From positions 1 through 64,000 of the forward strand of contig CAZBMS010000003.1 of the NCBI GenBank assembly GCA_964493125.1: a DNA stretch of 64,000 nt, given 5' to 3'. The notes beneath the pieces are model-generated. The model searched no databases and had not been told where the DNA came from. It worked only from the letters and a program-made list of their open reading frames with translations. The position numbers were made by a program, and so were the translations under genes. Below, one piece after another: positions 43,129 to 52,051 of the stretch. The stretch is from QGNO01 sp964493125 (lineage in GTDB: Bacteria; Chloroflexota; Dehalococcoidia; Lucifugimonadales; QGNO01). How positions within the stretch are numbered: position 1 is the stretch's first letter; every line of letters begins with the position of its first letter.

Positions 43129-45114
43129 TTATTGAGGGCCAGAGAGCTCCCTCCGAATTTCGACTATTTCATCTCTGAGTAACGCAGCCTTCTCGAACTC
43201 GAAATTCTTAGCTGATTGCTTCATCTTGCTTTCAAGATCTTTAACCAAACGGAATATTTCATCCTTAGGCATGTTTTCCCAGGAAAAGTCGGCGTTCTCG
43301 CTATAATTTTCTGGCCTAAGCCGATCAGTAATGTCTGCAACCGCCTTGTGAATCCCAACCGGCGTTATATTGTGTCGTAAATTATGTTCTTGCTGAATTT
43401 TCCGGCGCCGATCAGTCTCATGTATAGCCATACTCATAGACCTAGTAATGTTATCAGCGTACATGATCACGTGACCTTCCGAGTGTCGTGCTGCACGACC
43501 CATAGTTTGTATCAATGCGGATTGCGATCGTAAATATCCCTCTTTGTCCGCATCAAGAATTGCAACAAGGCTAACTTCGGGCAAGTCCAAGCCCTCTCGC
43601 AAAAGGTTGATTCCCACCACCACATCATAGACCCCCAATCTTAAATCTCGAAGTCTCTCGCTGCGCTCCAAGGTGTCAATTTCAGAGTGTAAATACTGTG
43701 TTTTAACATTCATCTCCCTCAGATAATCTGCAAGCTCCTCTGCCATCCGCTTGGTTAATGTTGTAACAAGGCACCTTTCAGATTTGGCAACTCTTGCATT
43801 TATCTCTTGCAGTAAATCATCTATCTGCCCCTGTGTTGGCTTTACTTGAATCGTAGGATCAAGTAAACCAGTGGGCCGAATCACCTGCTCTACCAACTGC
43901 TCAGCCTTGCCAGTCTCATATAGCCCTGGGGTAGCCGATACGTAAATTGCTTGTTCGATGTGTTTTTCAAATTCCCCGAAGCTGAGAGGGCGGTTGTCCA
44001 AGGCAGACGGGAGTCGATATCCATAATCGACAAGGGTCTGCTTTCTTGATATATCCCCTCTATACATTCCATTTAGTTGCGGTATGGTCATATGCGATTC
44101 ATCAATAAACAGGATGAAGTCATCGGGGAAATAGTCCATTAAGGTCCATGGGGTGCTGCCAGCAGGGCGTTGTGATAGTGGTCTGGAATAGTTCTCAACG
44201 CCCGAGCAGTACCCTGTTTCGCGCAACATCTCTAAGTCGTAGTTTGTACGAGATTCTAAGCGTTGAGCCTCAACAATTTTACCCTGGGATTTCAACTGCT
44301 TGACCCGTTCCGCCATCTCTTCTTCTATGTCCTGTATTCCCATCAACAACTTCTCTGTGGGAGTCACAAAGTGTTTCCCGGGATAAATGTCTATTACACC
44401 ACCTTCACTCAAAATCTCGCCAGTCAAAGGATCCAACGTTACTATTCTGTCAACTTGTTCGCCAAAAAAATCGATTCGAATTGCTATCTCATCATGGACA
44501 GGGAGAATCTCTATTGTATCGCCCCTCACCCTGAATTTACCCCGAGTCAAATTCATGTCGTTTCGTTCATATTGCATTTCAACCAGTCGTCTCAACAGCC
44601 TGTGTCGATTTAGAGTTTGACCTTTTTCAATTCTCATCACGAAGCCCTGATACTCATCAGGAGAACCCAGTCCATAGATACAGGAGACAGACGCAACTAT
44701 TATCGTGTCCCTTCTACTTAAAATAGCCCTCGTTGCCGCATGCCTAAGCTTATCAATTTCATCATTTATGTCAGCGTCTTTTTCAATATAAGTGTCTGTG
44801 CGAGGTATATATGCCTCTGGTTGATAATAATCATAGTAGCTGACGAAATATTCGACGGCATTATGTGGAAAAAACCCCTTGAATTCTGTAGCTAGTTGGC
44901 CCGCCAAGGTTTTGTTATGTGCAATAACTAACGCAGGTCGCTGGGCTGCCTCAACCACTTTGGCCATCGTATATGTTTTGCCGGAACCAGTAACGCCAAT
45001 AAGAACCTGATGTTTTCTGCCTAGGTCCAACCCTTCAACAAGCTTATCCACCGCCTTCGGCTGATCACCAGTAGGCTCAAAATCAGCAATGATCGCGAAC
45101 TTTCCTTCTTCCAA
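43129..45114 (-). CDS. uvrB: Excinuclease ABC subunit B
   Basis: Damage-verifying helicase-like subunit of nucleotide excision repair. The 661 residues have Walker A GVTGSGKT near 40, the beta-hairpin YFVSYYDYYQPEAYIPRTDTY, motif II (FIDESHMT), motif V (GINLLREGLDLPEVSLVAI), QTMGRAARH, and a C-terminal UVR domain (LESKMKQSAKNFEFEKAALLRDEI) for UvrA/UvrC contact. Start is TTG 45114, with AAGGA nine bases upstream. It lies at the end of the yebC-to-hyuB run, 43 bp after hyuB. Confidence 0.97.
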   Translation of the reverse strand: MEEGKFAIIADFEPTGDQPKAVDKLVEGLDLGRKHQVLIGVTGSGKTYTMAKVVEAAQRPALVIAHNKTLAGQLATEFKGFFPHNAVEYFVSYYDYYQPEAYIPRTDTYIEKDADINDEIDKLRHAATRAILSRRDTIIVASVSCIYGLGSPDEYQGFVMRIEKGQTLNRHRLLRRLVEMQYERNDMNLTRGKFRVRGDTIEILPVHDEIAIRIDFFGEQVDRIVTLDPLTGEILSEGGVIDIYPGKHFVTPTEKLLMGIQDIEEEMAERVKQLKSQGKIVEAQRLESRTNYDLEMLRETGYCSGVENYSRPLSQRPAGSTPWTLMDYFPDDFILFIDESHMTIPQLNGMYRGDISRKQTLVDYGYRLPSALDNRPLSFGEFEKHIEQAIYVSATPGLYETGKAEQLVEQVIRPTGLLDPTIQVKPTQGQIDDLLQEINARVAKSERCLVTTLTKRMAEELADYLREMNVKTQYLHSEIDTLERSERLRDLRLGVYDVVVGINLLREGLDLPEVSLVAILDADKEGYLRSQSALIQTMGRAARHSEGHVIMYADNITRSMSMAIHETDRRRKIQQEHNLRHNITPVGIHKAVADITDRLRPENYSENADFSWENMPKDEIFRLVKDLESKMKQSAKNFEFEKAALLRDEIVEIRRELSGPQ

Positions 45115-45157
45115 TTTAAGCAGTCCTTTGGTTGATAATTAAAGCCGCAAGCAAAAT

Positions 45158-46822
45158 TCAAGCACTTTTCTTTCCATATGTTTTCATAGCCGCATCGCGT
45201 GAAACTATCCCATCCCGAACATCCAATTCGACTAATGAAAGCTCCCTTTCAGAGGGGTCGCCCATACCCGCACCGCTTGGAAACTCCAACTCGAGTCTGT
45301 CCGACTCCTTTTCTAGTGTTAAGTACCCCTGAGTCAAAGCTTTTGGGTCATCACTTAAAACTTTTCCGTTCAGTATTACTCTTGTCTTTTGTCCGGATGA
45401 TCCTCCAAAAACGCCACTTGCTGGAAAATAAAGCCGGTTGGGATGGAAGTAAATGTTCAGTGGACGTCGATAATTCGCCGACTTCCCGATGGTAACCTTC
45501 AGCCCTGGGCTGCCTCGATATCTTCCTGCGCCAGCAGAGTCCTCGATAAATTCCTTGGACAAAACTAGGGCTGGGCTGTTCAGCTCAAACACCTCAACTG
45601 GTACATTCGAAGCACTGCTTGGAAACATGTTGAGGCCCATTCCGTCGCCCGCGCTGCTAGCACCGCGGCCCCCGCCTGAGAAAAGATGCGCGTTAAACAC
45701 TCGGCCATCCTCATGAAATCCATAGGTTCTGAGTCCAGACATAAGTCCATTTCCAGCCTGTATTCTTTCTGGTATTACTTGGGCCAGGGCCCCGAATATT
45801 GCACCGTGTATGTACCACCCAGTATTTAGTCTTGATCCAACGGATATGGGGAAGGTGCAATTAATTATGGTTCCCTCTGGGGCATATGTGCTGATAGGGG
45901 CGAAGCAGCCCTCATTAACTGGCACTCCTGGCGTCAAGAGGCAGGCAAGCGGATACAATGTGTGGCCTGTACTGTAGATTAAGGTACAATTAAGCCCTCC
46001 TCGATCAACCTGTGTAGATGATCCAGTGTAATCTACCGAGACTTCATCTCCCGAAACCGTAATCTTTACAGCTATCTTGAGTGGGACCCCCATTCCATCC
46101 GTGTACACTTCATTCGTGTAAACACCATCGTCTATCTCTTCAATCGCTTTCCTCATTGCAGACTCTGAGCGGGCCCTTATCTGATAAGAAAGATCCGATA
46201 AGTCTCCGAGATTATATTCCTCTATGAGAGCTAACACTCGTTTAGAACCCACCTCATTCGCTGCAACTTGAGCCTCAATATCAGTCAACACCATCTCGGG
46301 CGCTCTAACGTTCCATTTAAACATATCAAACACTAGCTCGTTCGGATTACCACCATCATATAACTTACAAATAGGAAAGAAGATTCCCTCTTCATAAGAA
46401 TCGGTTACTCGCTTTTCATCTAAGGAACCACCTATGTCTGATGTGTTGGCTATATTGCCCACAAAGCCCACAAACATGTTTTCTTTGAAAACCGGTGTTA
46501 CCACTGCTATATCTGGTAGATGCCCTGCACACATCCAAGGATCGTTGGTTAGAAATACATCCCCTGGCTTGATCGACTTCTCTGGGTATTTTTTCAAGAT
46601 TTCCTTAGTGACGTTAGGCATAGTCATGTTGAAGACAGGCATGCTCCGATATGCATGGGCAATTGAGCGACCATCCTTATCCATAATTTCACACCCGAAG
46701 TCATTGGCCGATGCAATGATTGTTGATACAGCTGTTCGAAGAATTGTGGTCCACATCTCCTCGGTAACATTCAGCAAACGGCTCCAAATGATTTCTAGAG
46801 TAACCGGATCAAATTCCTTCAT
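45158..46822 (-). CDS. Hydantoinase B / oxoprolinase subunit (HyuB)
   Basis: B-type subunit of the ATP-dependent hydantoinase/5-oxoprolinase/acetone-carboxylase superfamily, working with HyuA, encoded just upstream. In 554 residues: FDPVTLEIIWSRLLNVTEEM at the N terminus, GDVFLTNDPWMCAGHLPDI, GNIANTSDIGG, VDYTGSSTQVDRGGLNC, and GAGRYRGSPGLKV. GGGAGG seven bases before ATG 46822 gives a strong start. The 19-bp gap to hyuA supports an operon. Actual substrate (hydantoin, oxoproline or another cyclic amide) is not readable. Confidence 0.9.
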   Translation of the reverse strand: MKEFDPVTLEIIWSRLLNVTEEMWTTILRTAVSTIIASANDFGCEIMDKDGRSIAHAYRSMPVFNMTMPNVTKEILKKYPEKSIKPGDVFLTNDPWMCAGHLPDIAVVTPVFKENMFVGFVGNIANTSDIGGSLDEKRVTDSYEEGIFFPICKLYDGGNPNELVFDMFKWNVRAPEMVLTDIEAQVAANEVGSKRVLALIEEYNLGDLSDLSYQIRARSESAMRKAIEEIDDGVYTNEVYTDGMGVPLKIAVKITVSGDEVSVDYTGSSTQVDRGGLNCTLIYSTGHTLYPLACLLTPGVPVNEGCFAPISTYAPEGTIINCTFPISVGSRLNTGWYIHGAIFGALAQVIPERIQAGNGLMSGLRTYGFHEDGRVFNAHLFSGGGRGASSAGDGMGLNMFPSSASNVPVEVFELNSPALVLSKEFIEDSAGAGRYRGSPGLKVTIGKSANYRRPLNIYFHPNRLYFPASGVFGGSSGQKTRVILNGKVLSDDPKALTQGYLTLEKESDRLELEFPSGAGMGDPSERELSLVELDVRDGIVSRDAAMKTYGKKSA

Positions 46823-46841
46823 CTATTTTCCTCCCTAATGG

Positions 46842-48944
46842 CTACCCAACCTTGAAAACAAGGTTCAGCCACCGGTCAACTGATACACTATCTCTAGGGC
46901 TCATTACAGCTGTCGACTCTTGCTCTTCTATAATCGCCGGCCCGTTAATTCTGGAGCCTGCGACCAGCTTATAGCGATCGTATATTGGACAATCTATATA
47001 TCCACCGCTATCTCTAAAATATGCTTTGCGGATCCCCTTTAGTGCTACGCTCAAATCGACGTTACAAGTTACTTCCTCTTGATGAAGATTAACTGTTGGC
47101 TCTGGCCCGCGCGCCAACAATCGCCAATTTTGCACCTCAATGGGTATGTTTAAATTTCTACGGCTATAAAATTCCTGATAAATAGCATGGAAATCTGACT
47201 CTATTTGTTCCATCTTCGAGGGATCAAGTTCTCCTGGTGAAATTGGTACGTTTATTTCATGTATTTGACCCTTAAGTCGCATATCTGCCGATCTTACTAA
47301 CTCGACCTGTTCCTCAGGAACGCCTGCCTGTTTCATTAAGGTAAGGCCTCTCATTTCCATATTGCGGAAAATATTATTCAGATCCCCGGAATTGAAATCC
47401 TCAAGCGACCCCGGAACTGACCGAACATCTTCTAGCGACAGTGGCGCAGTTAAACAACCAAGCGCAGAGGTTACTCCAGCCGCCAGCGGCGCAATCACTT
47501 CAGTTGCTCCCAATATCCGTGCAACATCACAGGCGTGAGCAGGACCAGCTCCTCCAAAAGCAATGATCGAATAGTTTCTTGGGTCCTTATTTCGACCTAT
47601 AATATGGAGTCTGGCAGCAGCGGCCATGTTTTCCGTAACCACACTGTATATGCCCCAAGCTACCTCAATCTCATTGATCCCTAGCGTCTGTGCTAGTCCC
47701 GACATGGCCTTCTTCGCAGCATTGATATCGAGCTCCATTTTGCCGCCGAGGAAATAGTTAGGGTTGAGATATCCAAGCAATAGGTTTGCGTCCGTTACTG
47801 TTGGAATACGACCACCTAGCCCATAACAAGCAGGACCCGGCTTTGCCCCAGAACTATGAGGGCCGACTTTAAGCAATCCCAGGCTGTCTGTCCACGCTAC
47901 GCTTCCACCGCCAGATCCTATCTCAATCAGGTCTAGTACCGGAATCACGATTGGCAATCCGCTACCAACCTTAAAGCGATGAATCCTCCCCACCTCGATA
48001 CTGTTAGCTATCGCCGGCTTTCCTCCTTCTATGACACATGTCTTAGCTGTTGTGCCTCCCATATCGATAGAAACCAAGTCTGGCTTAGAAAGTAAGGCTC
48101 CATAGAAACTTGCTGCAAGCGCTCCTGCTGCTGGTCCCGACTCCAGGAGGCGTACAGGTCGCTCACTCGCAGCATCACTTCCAATTACCCCTCCAGCTGA
48201 ATGCATCACTAATAACTCCCCTGTATAACCTAAGACTGAAAGTCTTTCTCGTACACCCGCAAGATACTTAGATACGCTCGGCTTTATATAGCAGTCGGCA
48301 ATTGTTGTTGAGGTGCGCTCATACTCATTGATTATTGGTGCCACCTCAGAGGATATTGATACAGTTACGTCTGGAAAGTGATTTACGATAATCGATTTTA
48401 GGGCTTCTTCGTTCGTCGGATTCTTATACGAATGCATTAGTGCAATCGCTAATGCATCGGCGCCTTCCCCCAAAAGCCCTTCGACTAATTTTATAGCTTC
48501 GTCTTCATGTACCCGTTCTAGTATTAGCCCGTCACTGTCCGTACGTTCTCGAATTCCTTGTCTTAGGTACCTGGGGGCAAGTGGCTCAGGATACCGCGCC
48601 TGCAAATCGTACATATCATAAATCTGTTCCCTGCGAAGCTCTATAATATCCCTGAATCCATCTGTAGTTATCAGGCCCGTCTTGGCGCCCTTGCGTTCAA
48701 TTATCGCATTGGTTGCTAAAGTTGTACTATGTACAACTAATTTAAGCTCGTCGTAGCTCACTCCAATTCGCTCAAGCAACTCAGATGCTCCATTGATTAA
48801 AGCTTCCTCTGGATGATCGGCGTCGGTTAGCACCTTGTTCACTGACACCTTGCCCGTATTTAGATCGAGAAGAGAGAAGTCAGTGAATGTTCCTCCTATA
48901 TCCACACTGAGAATGTGCTTGAGTTCATCAGTCCGATTTATCAT
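46842..48944 (-). CDS. Hydantoinase A / oxoprolinase subunit (HyuA)
   Basis: ATP-binding A-type subunit of the hydantoinase/oxoprolinase superfamily, with an ASKHA fold. The 700 residues begin LSVDIGGTFTDFSLLD (phosphate 1 motif), followed by HSTTLATNAIIERKGAKTGLITTDGF, LLESGPAAGALAASFYG, VSIDMGGTTAKTCVIEGG and FGGAGPAHACDVARILG. The length is normal. It is 26 bp downstream of a methyltransferase gene and 19 bp before hyuB; a hydantoinase pair placed inside a repair operon is unusual. Confidence 0.92.
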   Translation of the reverse strand: MINRTDELKHILSVDIGGTFTDFSLLDLNTGKVSVNKVLTDADHPEEALINGASELLERIGVSYDELKLVVHSTTLATNAIIERKGAKTGLITTDGFRDIIELRREQIYDMYDLQARYPEPLAPRYLRQGIRERTDSDGLILERVHEDEAIKLVEGLLGEGADALAIALMHSYKNPTNEEALKSIIVNHFPDVTVSISSEVAPIINEYERTSTTIADCYIKPSVSKYLAGVRERLSVLGYTGELLVMHSAGGVIGSDAASERPVRLLESGPAAGALAASFYGALLSKPDLVSIDMGGTTAKTCVIEGGKPAIANSIEVGRIHRFKVGSGLPIVIPVLDLIEIGSGGGSVAWTDSLGLLKVGPHSSGAKPGPACYGLGGRIPTVTDANLLLGYLNPNYFLGGKMELDINAAKKAMSGLAQTLGINEIEVAWGIYSVVTENMAAAARLHIIGRNKDPRNYSIIAFGGAGPAHACDVARILGATEVIAPLAAGVTSALGCLTAPLSLEDVRSVPGSLEDFNSGDLNNIFRNMEMRGLTLMKQAGVPEEQVELVRSADMRLKGQIHEINVPISPGELDPSKMEQIESDFHAIYQEFYSRRNLNIPIEVQNWRLLARGPEPTVNLHQEEVTCNVDLSVALKGIRKAYFRDSGGYIDCPIYDRYKLVAGSRINGPAIIEEQESTAVMSPRDSVSVDRWLNLVFKVG

Positions 48945-48970
48945 GAATCCTCCTCATCGGCCTGATACTA

Positions 48971-49750
48971 TCACGCGCTAGGCTGGATAGGAGTTGACAC
49001 CCATATCATTTCTTCACTAGTTTCACTGAGCGGTTCTCTTCGGAAATTTCCATACGTTTCCAATATTCTGTACCCTGCGTTCTTCAGCAAACTCTGAACC
49101 TCTCTTTGATAGGTATACCGGAGTGCATATGACACTTCTGATCTTTTCGGCTCTGTGCCGCCCTCCCCATACTCTTTCACAACGTTTTTCACATATATTA
49201 TCTGGTTATACTCATCATGCTGGCTTTTTTCTTCTAGCTCCATTTTCCGCGCCTCTGCAAAGCCGGTAGGTTCATTGCGAAATAGGCCAACCGATTTCTT
49301 TTGTTCCATGTATACTTCTCTAGGCACGAATAGATTAAATATCAAACGCCCGCCTGGCTCCAAGTGTTTTTTTATACAAGCAAGCGCCCTCGACTGATCT
49401 TCAACAGACAGGAGTAGCTGAAACGATCTAAATGGGATAAACACCAAGTTGAACTGCTGCCCTAGATCAAAATCACGCATGTCCCCATTTATGAAATGCG
49501 GAGCCTTGATTCGGGATCTTAACTTCTTTGCCTTCGATCTAGCCTGAGCAAGCATAACAGGTGAGTTGTCCAAGCCAGTGATAGTCACCCCTGCTTGCGA
49601 AACTGGTATCGTCACCCTACCAGTGCCACATCCCAGCTCTAAGACTGGACCTGTCGCCGTTTCAGCCTCAGAAATCCAAAAGGGAACGTCTTCCTGAAGC
49701 ACGTGGACTTTGTCATAAAGTTGACCCCAGCCGTCTCCATAGGTCAACAC
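48971..49750 (-). CDS. Class I SAM-dependent methyltransferase
   Basis: Predicted small-molecule methyltransferase. Motif I is VLELGCGTGRVTIPVSQAG near 37-55, then TGLDNSPVMLAQA and the motif II/III region INGDMRDFDLGQQFNLVFIPF and LEPGGRLIFNLF. 259 residues, with no RNA-binding add-on. Start is GTG 49750 behind AGGGA, 5 bp after the ruvA stop. The substrate is unknown; co-location with hyuA-hyuB could hint at a shared substrate. Confidence 0.82.
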   Translation of the reverse strand: MLTYGDGWGQLYDKVHVLQEDVPFWISEAETATGPVLELGCGTGRVTIPVSQAGVTITGLDNSPVMLAQARSKAKKLRSRIKAPHFINGDMRDFDLGQQFNLVFIPFRSFQLLLSVEDQSRALACIKKHLEPGGRLIFNLFVPREVYMEQKKSVGLFRNEPTGFAEARKMELEEKSQHDEYNQIIYVKNVVKEYGEGGTEPKRSEVSYALRYTYQREVQSLLKNAGYRILETYGNFRREPLSETSEEMIWVSTPIQPSA

Positions 49751-49755
49751 TAGTG

Positions 49756-50337
49756 CTATTCCCTGACTAGTGACTGAAGCGCTTGCCTCAGTTGCTCTTC
49801 TAATGGGCTATTCTCTAAGTCACCCACCCCTGCGACTGCTTCTTGGACTTCCGCTCTAGAGTAGCCTAGGGCCTGGAGAGCTGCTATCAAATCTCCATGG
49901 GCAACCCCAATCCCAGTGGGAGAAGCTTCCCAATCTTTTTGCAATTTGCTCTGGAGGTCAACTACTATCCTGCCAGCCGTCCGCGCCCCAATGCCTTTCA
50001 CCCCTGACAATCTATCTAGATCGCCAGAAACTATGGCCATTGCTGCTTCATCAGGCGACATGGCATCTAGCATGTCGAGTGAAAGCCTAGGACCCACACC
50101 ACTAACGTCCTGAAGGAGGTCAAAAAGTCGCTTACCTTCAGCTGTAGGAAAACCATACAGAACCGGGGCATCATCTCTTATTAACAATGTGGTATGTAGC
50201 ATCAACAAGTCGCCTTCGGTTCCGGCTTCAACAATTGTCGACTGTGCGACATTAACCCTCAAGCCTATTCCTGAAACCTGAATTACTACGTAGTTGTCGC
50301 CGATAGAAGAAAGGGTTCCTGAGATGGAGTTAATCAT
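49756..50337 (-). CDS. ruvA: Holliday junction DNA helicase subunit RuvA
   Basis: Tetrameric junction-binding protein that loads RuvB. The 193 residues comprise the OB domain (MINSISGTLSSIGDNYVVIQVSGIGLRVNV), the double HhH domain (LLQDVSGVGPRLSLDML, LSGVKGIGARTAGRIVVDL) and the C-terminal three-helix domain that contacts RuvB (DLIAALQALGYSRAEVQEAV). The ATG overlaps the ruvC TGA (ATGA), so the two subunits are made together. Confidence 0.97.
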   Translation of the reverse strand: MINSISGTLSSIGDNYVVIQVSGIGLRVNVAQSTIVEAGTEGDLLMLHTTLLIRDDAPVLYGFPTAEGKRLFDLLQDVSGVGPRLSLDMLDAMSPDEAAMAIVSGDLDRLSGVKGIGARTAGRIVVDLQSKLQKDWEASPTGIGVAHGDLIAALQALGYSRAEVQEAVAGVGDLENSPLEEQLRQALQSLVRE

Positions 50338-50849
50338 TTCGGCTTAATCACCTCCACAGTAACCAAAGAAGCCTCGTTAAGATTTTGAACGTGGCACAGC
50401 GCGACAGCTAAAGCATCGGTTGCGTCCTCTGGGATACCTTCCGAATCAATATCGAGTTGCAATGCTATTGCCTGTTGTATTTGCTGTTTAGTAGCGTGTC
50501 CATGACCACTTACTGCCAACTTGACCTGGGGAGGCGAGTAGTTTGAGGCGGATAATCCTTGTTCAACAGCGGCCATCAAAGCCAGGCCTTGTGCCTGTCC
50601 AATCGCCATAGCTGCTCTGGCGTTGATTGATACAAATGGGGTCTCCACTGCCACTTCATCAGGGCTCAGATCTGCTATAAGGCTTAGCAGCTCCGAATAC
50701 AGTTGGTGTAACCTTGGTCCCAACAACCGCCCTTTAGTCGCCTTCAATACACCCCACCTCTCTGCAGCGCAAGATCCGTCTTTACTCTGCCTCACAAGAC
50801 CATAGCCCATGTTAAGTGTACCGGGGTCTATACCTAAAACTAGCGTAAT
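50334..50849 (-). CDS. ruvC: Holliday junction resolvase RuvC, apparently starting at ATT
   Basis: Dimeric nuclease that cuts Holliday junctions. The first ATG in frame (50810) would delete the conserved N terminus, including the first catalytic Asp. Reading upstream from it gives MTLVLGIDPGTLNMGYGLV if ATT 50847-50849 is the start, exactly the RuvC beginning. No ATG, GTG or TTG lies between this ATT and the in-frame stop upstream, and GGGGGTGAT, one base from the extended Shine-Dalgarno, sits with its G-run seven bases away. The remaining catalytic residues are present (AVETPF; PEDATDALA). Length is then 171. Downstream it overlaps ruvA. Confidence 0.9.
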   Translation of the reverse strand: MTLVLGIDPGTLNMGYGLVRQSKDGSCAAERWGVLKATKGRLLGPRLHQLYSELLSLIADLSPDEVAVETPFVSINARAAMAIGQAQGLALMAAVEQGLSASNYSPPQVKLAVSGHGHATKQQIQQAIALQLDIDSEGIPEDATDALAVALCHVQNLNEASLVTVEVIKPK

Positions 50850-50872
50850 TGTATCACCCCCAATGAAGATGT

Positions 50873-51625
50873 TTAGGAAGAGTCATATTCGTTAAGCACT
50901 TCTTCTGGAAAATCGGCGTTAGTATAGACTCGCTGTATATCATCCAGTTCCTCTAGTCTGTCCATAAGCTTAAGGGTCTGTTTCGCCTGCTTATTCTCCA
51001 AAAGTTGTGTTGCTTTCGGGGTCATCGAAATTTCCGCCCGAATTATGCTTGCGTTCGCATCTTCAAGTGCCTTTCGCACTCTTTCAAAGGAGGGGACGGA
51101 CATTCGCACTTCTAAAGTTTCTTGCTCCTCTTCAAAGTCCTCTGCCCCAGCATCGATCGCCAGTAAGGCCAGTTCCTCTGCGTTGTTGCCAGACGCCTCC
51201 AAAACCACCACCCCCATTGTCTCAAAGTTCCAAGCTACGCAGCCAGGCTGTCCCATATTGCCGCCACCTTTTGAAAAAGCATTTCTGACCTCAGACACTG
51301 TTCTCGTTGCATTATCTGTTAGTGCCTCAAGTAATATTGCTGCGCCCCCAGGACCATACCCTTCATATACCACCTCTTGAAGAGCATCGGCCCCACTATC
51401 ACCTGAACCGCGATTTATTGCACGCTCTATGTTATCTCCCGGCATGTTGTTATCTTTGGCTTTCTGTACAGCAAGTCGAAGACGAACATTCATTTCAGCA
51501 TCTGCGCCACCTTCTCTCGACGCTATTACTATTTCTCGAGCCAGCTTCGTGAAAAGTTGCCCGCGCTTAACGTCATTGACGCCTTTCGCGCGTTTTATTG
51601 TTGACCATTTAGAGTGACCTGACAT
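50873..51625 (-). CDS. YebC/PmpR family protein
   Basis: Member of the YebC/TACO1 family, variously described as a DNA-binding regulator and as a factor that helps ribosomes on hard-to-translate stretches. The 250 residues open with GHSKWSTIKRAKGVNDVKRGQLFTK and include MPGDNIERAINRGSG, YEGYGPGGAAILLEALTDN and NAFSKGGGNMGQPGCVAWNF. The first gene of the run that continues with ruvC-ruvA, a widely conserved order. A good promoter lies 31 nt upstream. Confidence 0.95.
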   Translation of the reverse strand: MSGHSKWSTIKRAKGVNDVKRGQLFTKLAREIVIASREGGADAEMNVRLRLAVQKAKDNNMPGDNIERAINRGSGDSGADALQEVVYEGYGPGGAAILLEALTDNATRTVSEVRNAFSKGGGNMGQPGCVAWNFETMGVVVLEASGNNAEELALLAIDAGAEDFEEEQETLEVRMSVPSFERVRKALEDANASIIRAEISMTPKATQLLENKQAKQTLKLMDRLEELDDIQRVYTNADFPEEVLNEYDSS

Positions 51626-51662
51626 TGTACTTCCGTTTCAAAGACTTAGTTACGTATCGCTG

Positions 51663-51692
51663 ATTCTAACATCGATCCAAAATACGGGTCAA
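51663..51692 (-). promoter_or_regulatory. Promoter of the yebC-ruvC-ruvA run
   Basis: Minus-strand TTGACC (51687-51692), an 18-bp spacer and TAGAAT (51663-51668). The transcript would start near 51656, 31 nt before the yebC ATG. No LexA box overlaps it. Confidence 0.75.
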
Positions 51693-51783
51693 AATAGTCT
51701 CCTCATTGCTAAAAACCCACTTTGGTTAGCCTGGCAGAGGGGTCCCTCATTAAGGACTATGCACTGGGCTTAGTTCTGGTTTA

Positions 51784-52038
51784 TTAATCGGGATTTAGAT
51801 ATTTTAGAGCGCCTTGGGTACATTCATTGCATACTTCAATATCTTCCATTTGATTCAACGGCTCAAGGTTTTCATCCACTTCAAGCACACAACCGCCTAA
51901 CGAAGCCCATAATCCATGATTTGGAAACAATGCGCCGACTTCCAAAATATTTGAAGCAGGGTATCCAAAAAGGATAGATTCCTTCTTTAGTTCCTATTTT
52001 CTCTGGTGAATACTACATACTCCACTATCTCTAAGCAT
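51784..52038 (-). pseudogene. Small zinc-ribbon-like gene interrupted by an in-frame TAG
   Basis: After recX a purine-rich AGGAAAG precedes ATG 52036-52038. The frame runs MLRDSGVCSIHQRK, meets TAG at 51994-51996, and then continues open for 69 codons to TAA at 51784. The downstream part (ILFGYPASNILEVG, GLWASLGGCVLEVD, CNECTQGALKYL) reads like real protein. The CxxH before the TAG and CxxC after it would together make a zinc-ribbon ligand set, so one ancestral gene spanned the stop. It is most likely a nonsense-mutated gene or a sequence error; a shortened product from TTG 51945 is also possible. Family not recognised. Confidence 0.5.
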
Positions 52039-52051
52039 ATTTTTCTTTCCT

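Noticed and set aside
51994..51996. Pyrrolysine or other recoding at the TAG
   Set aside because: UAG ends ordinary genes in this window and no recoding machinery or downstream stem is seen; mutation or error is simpler.
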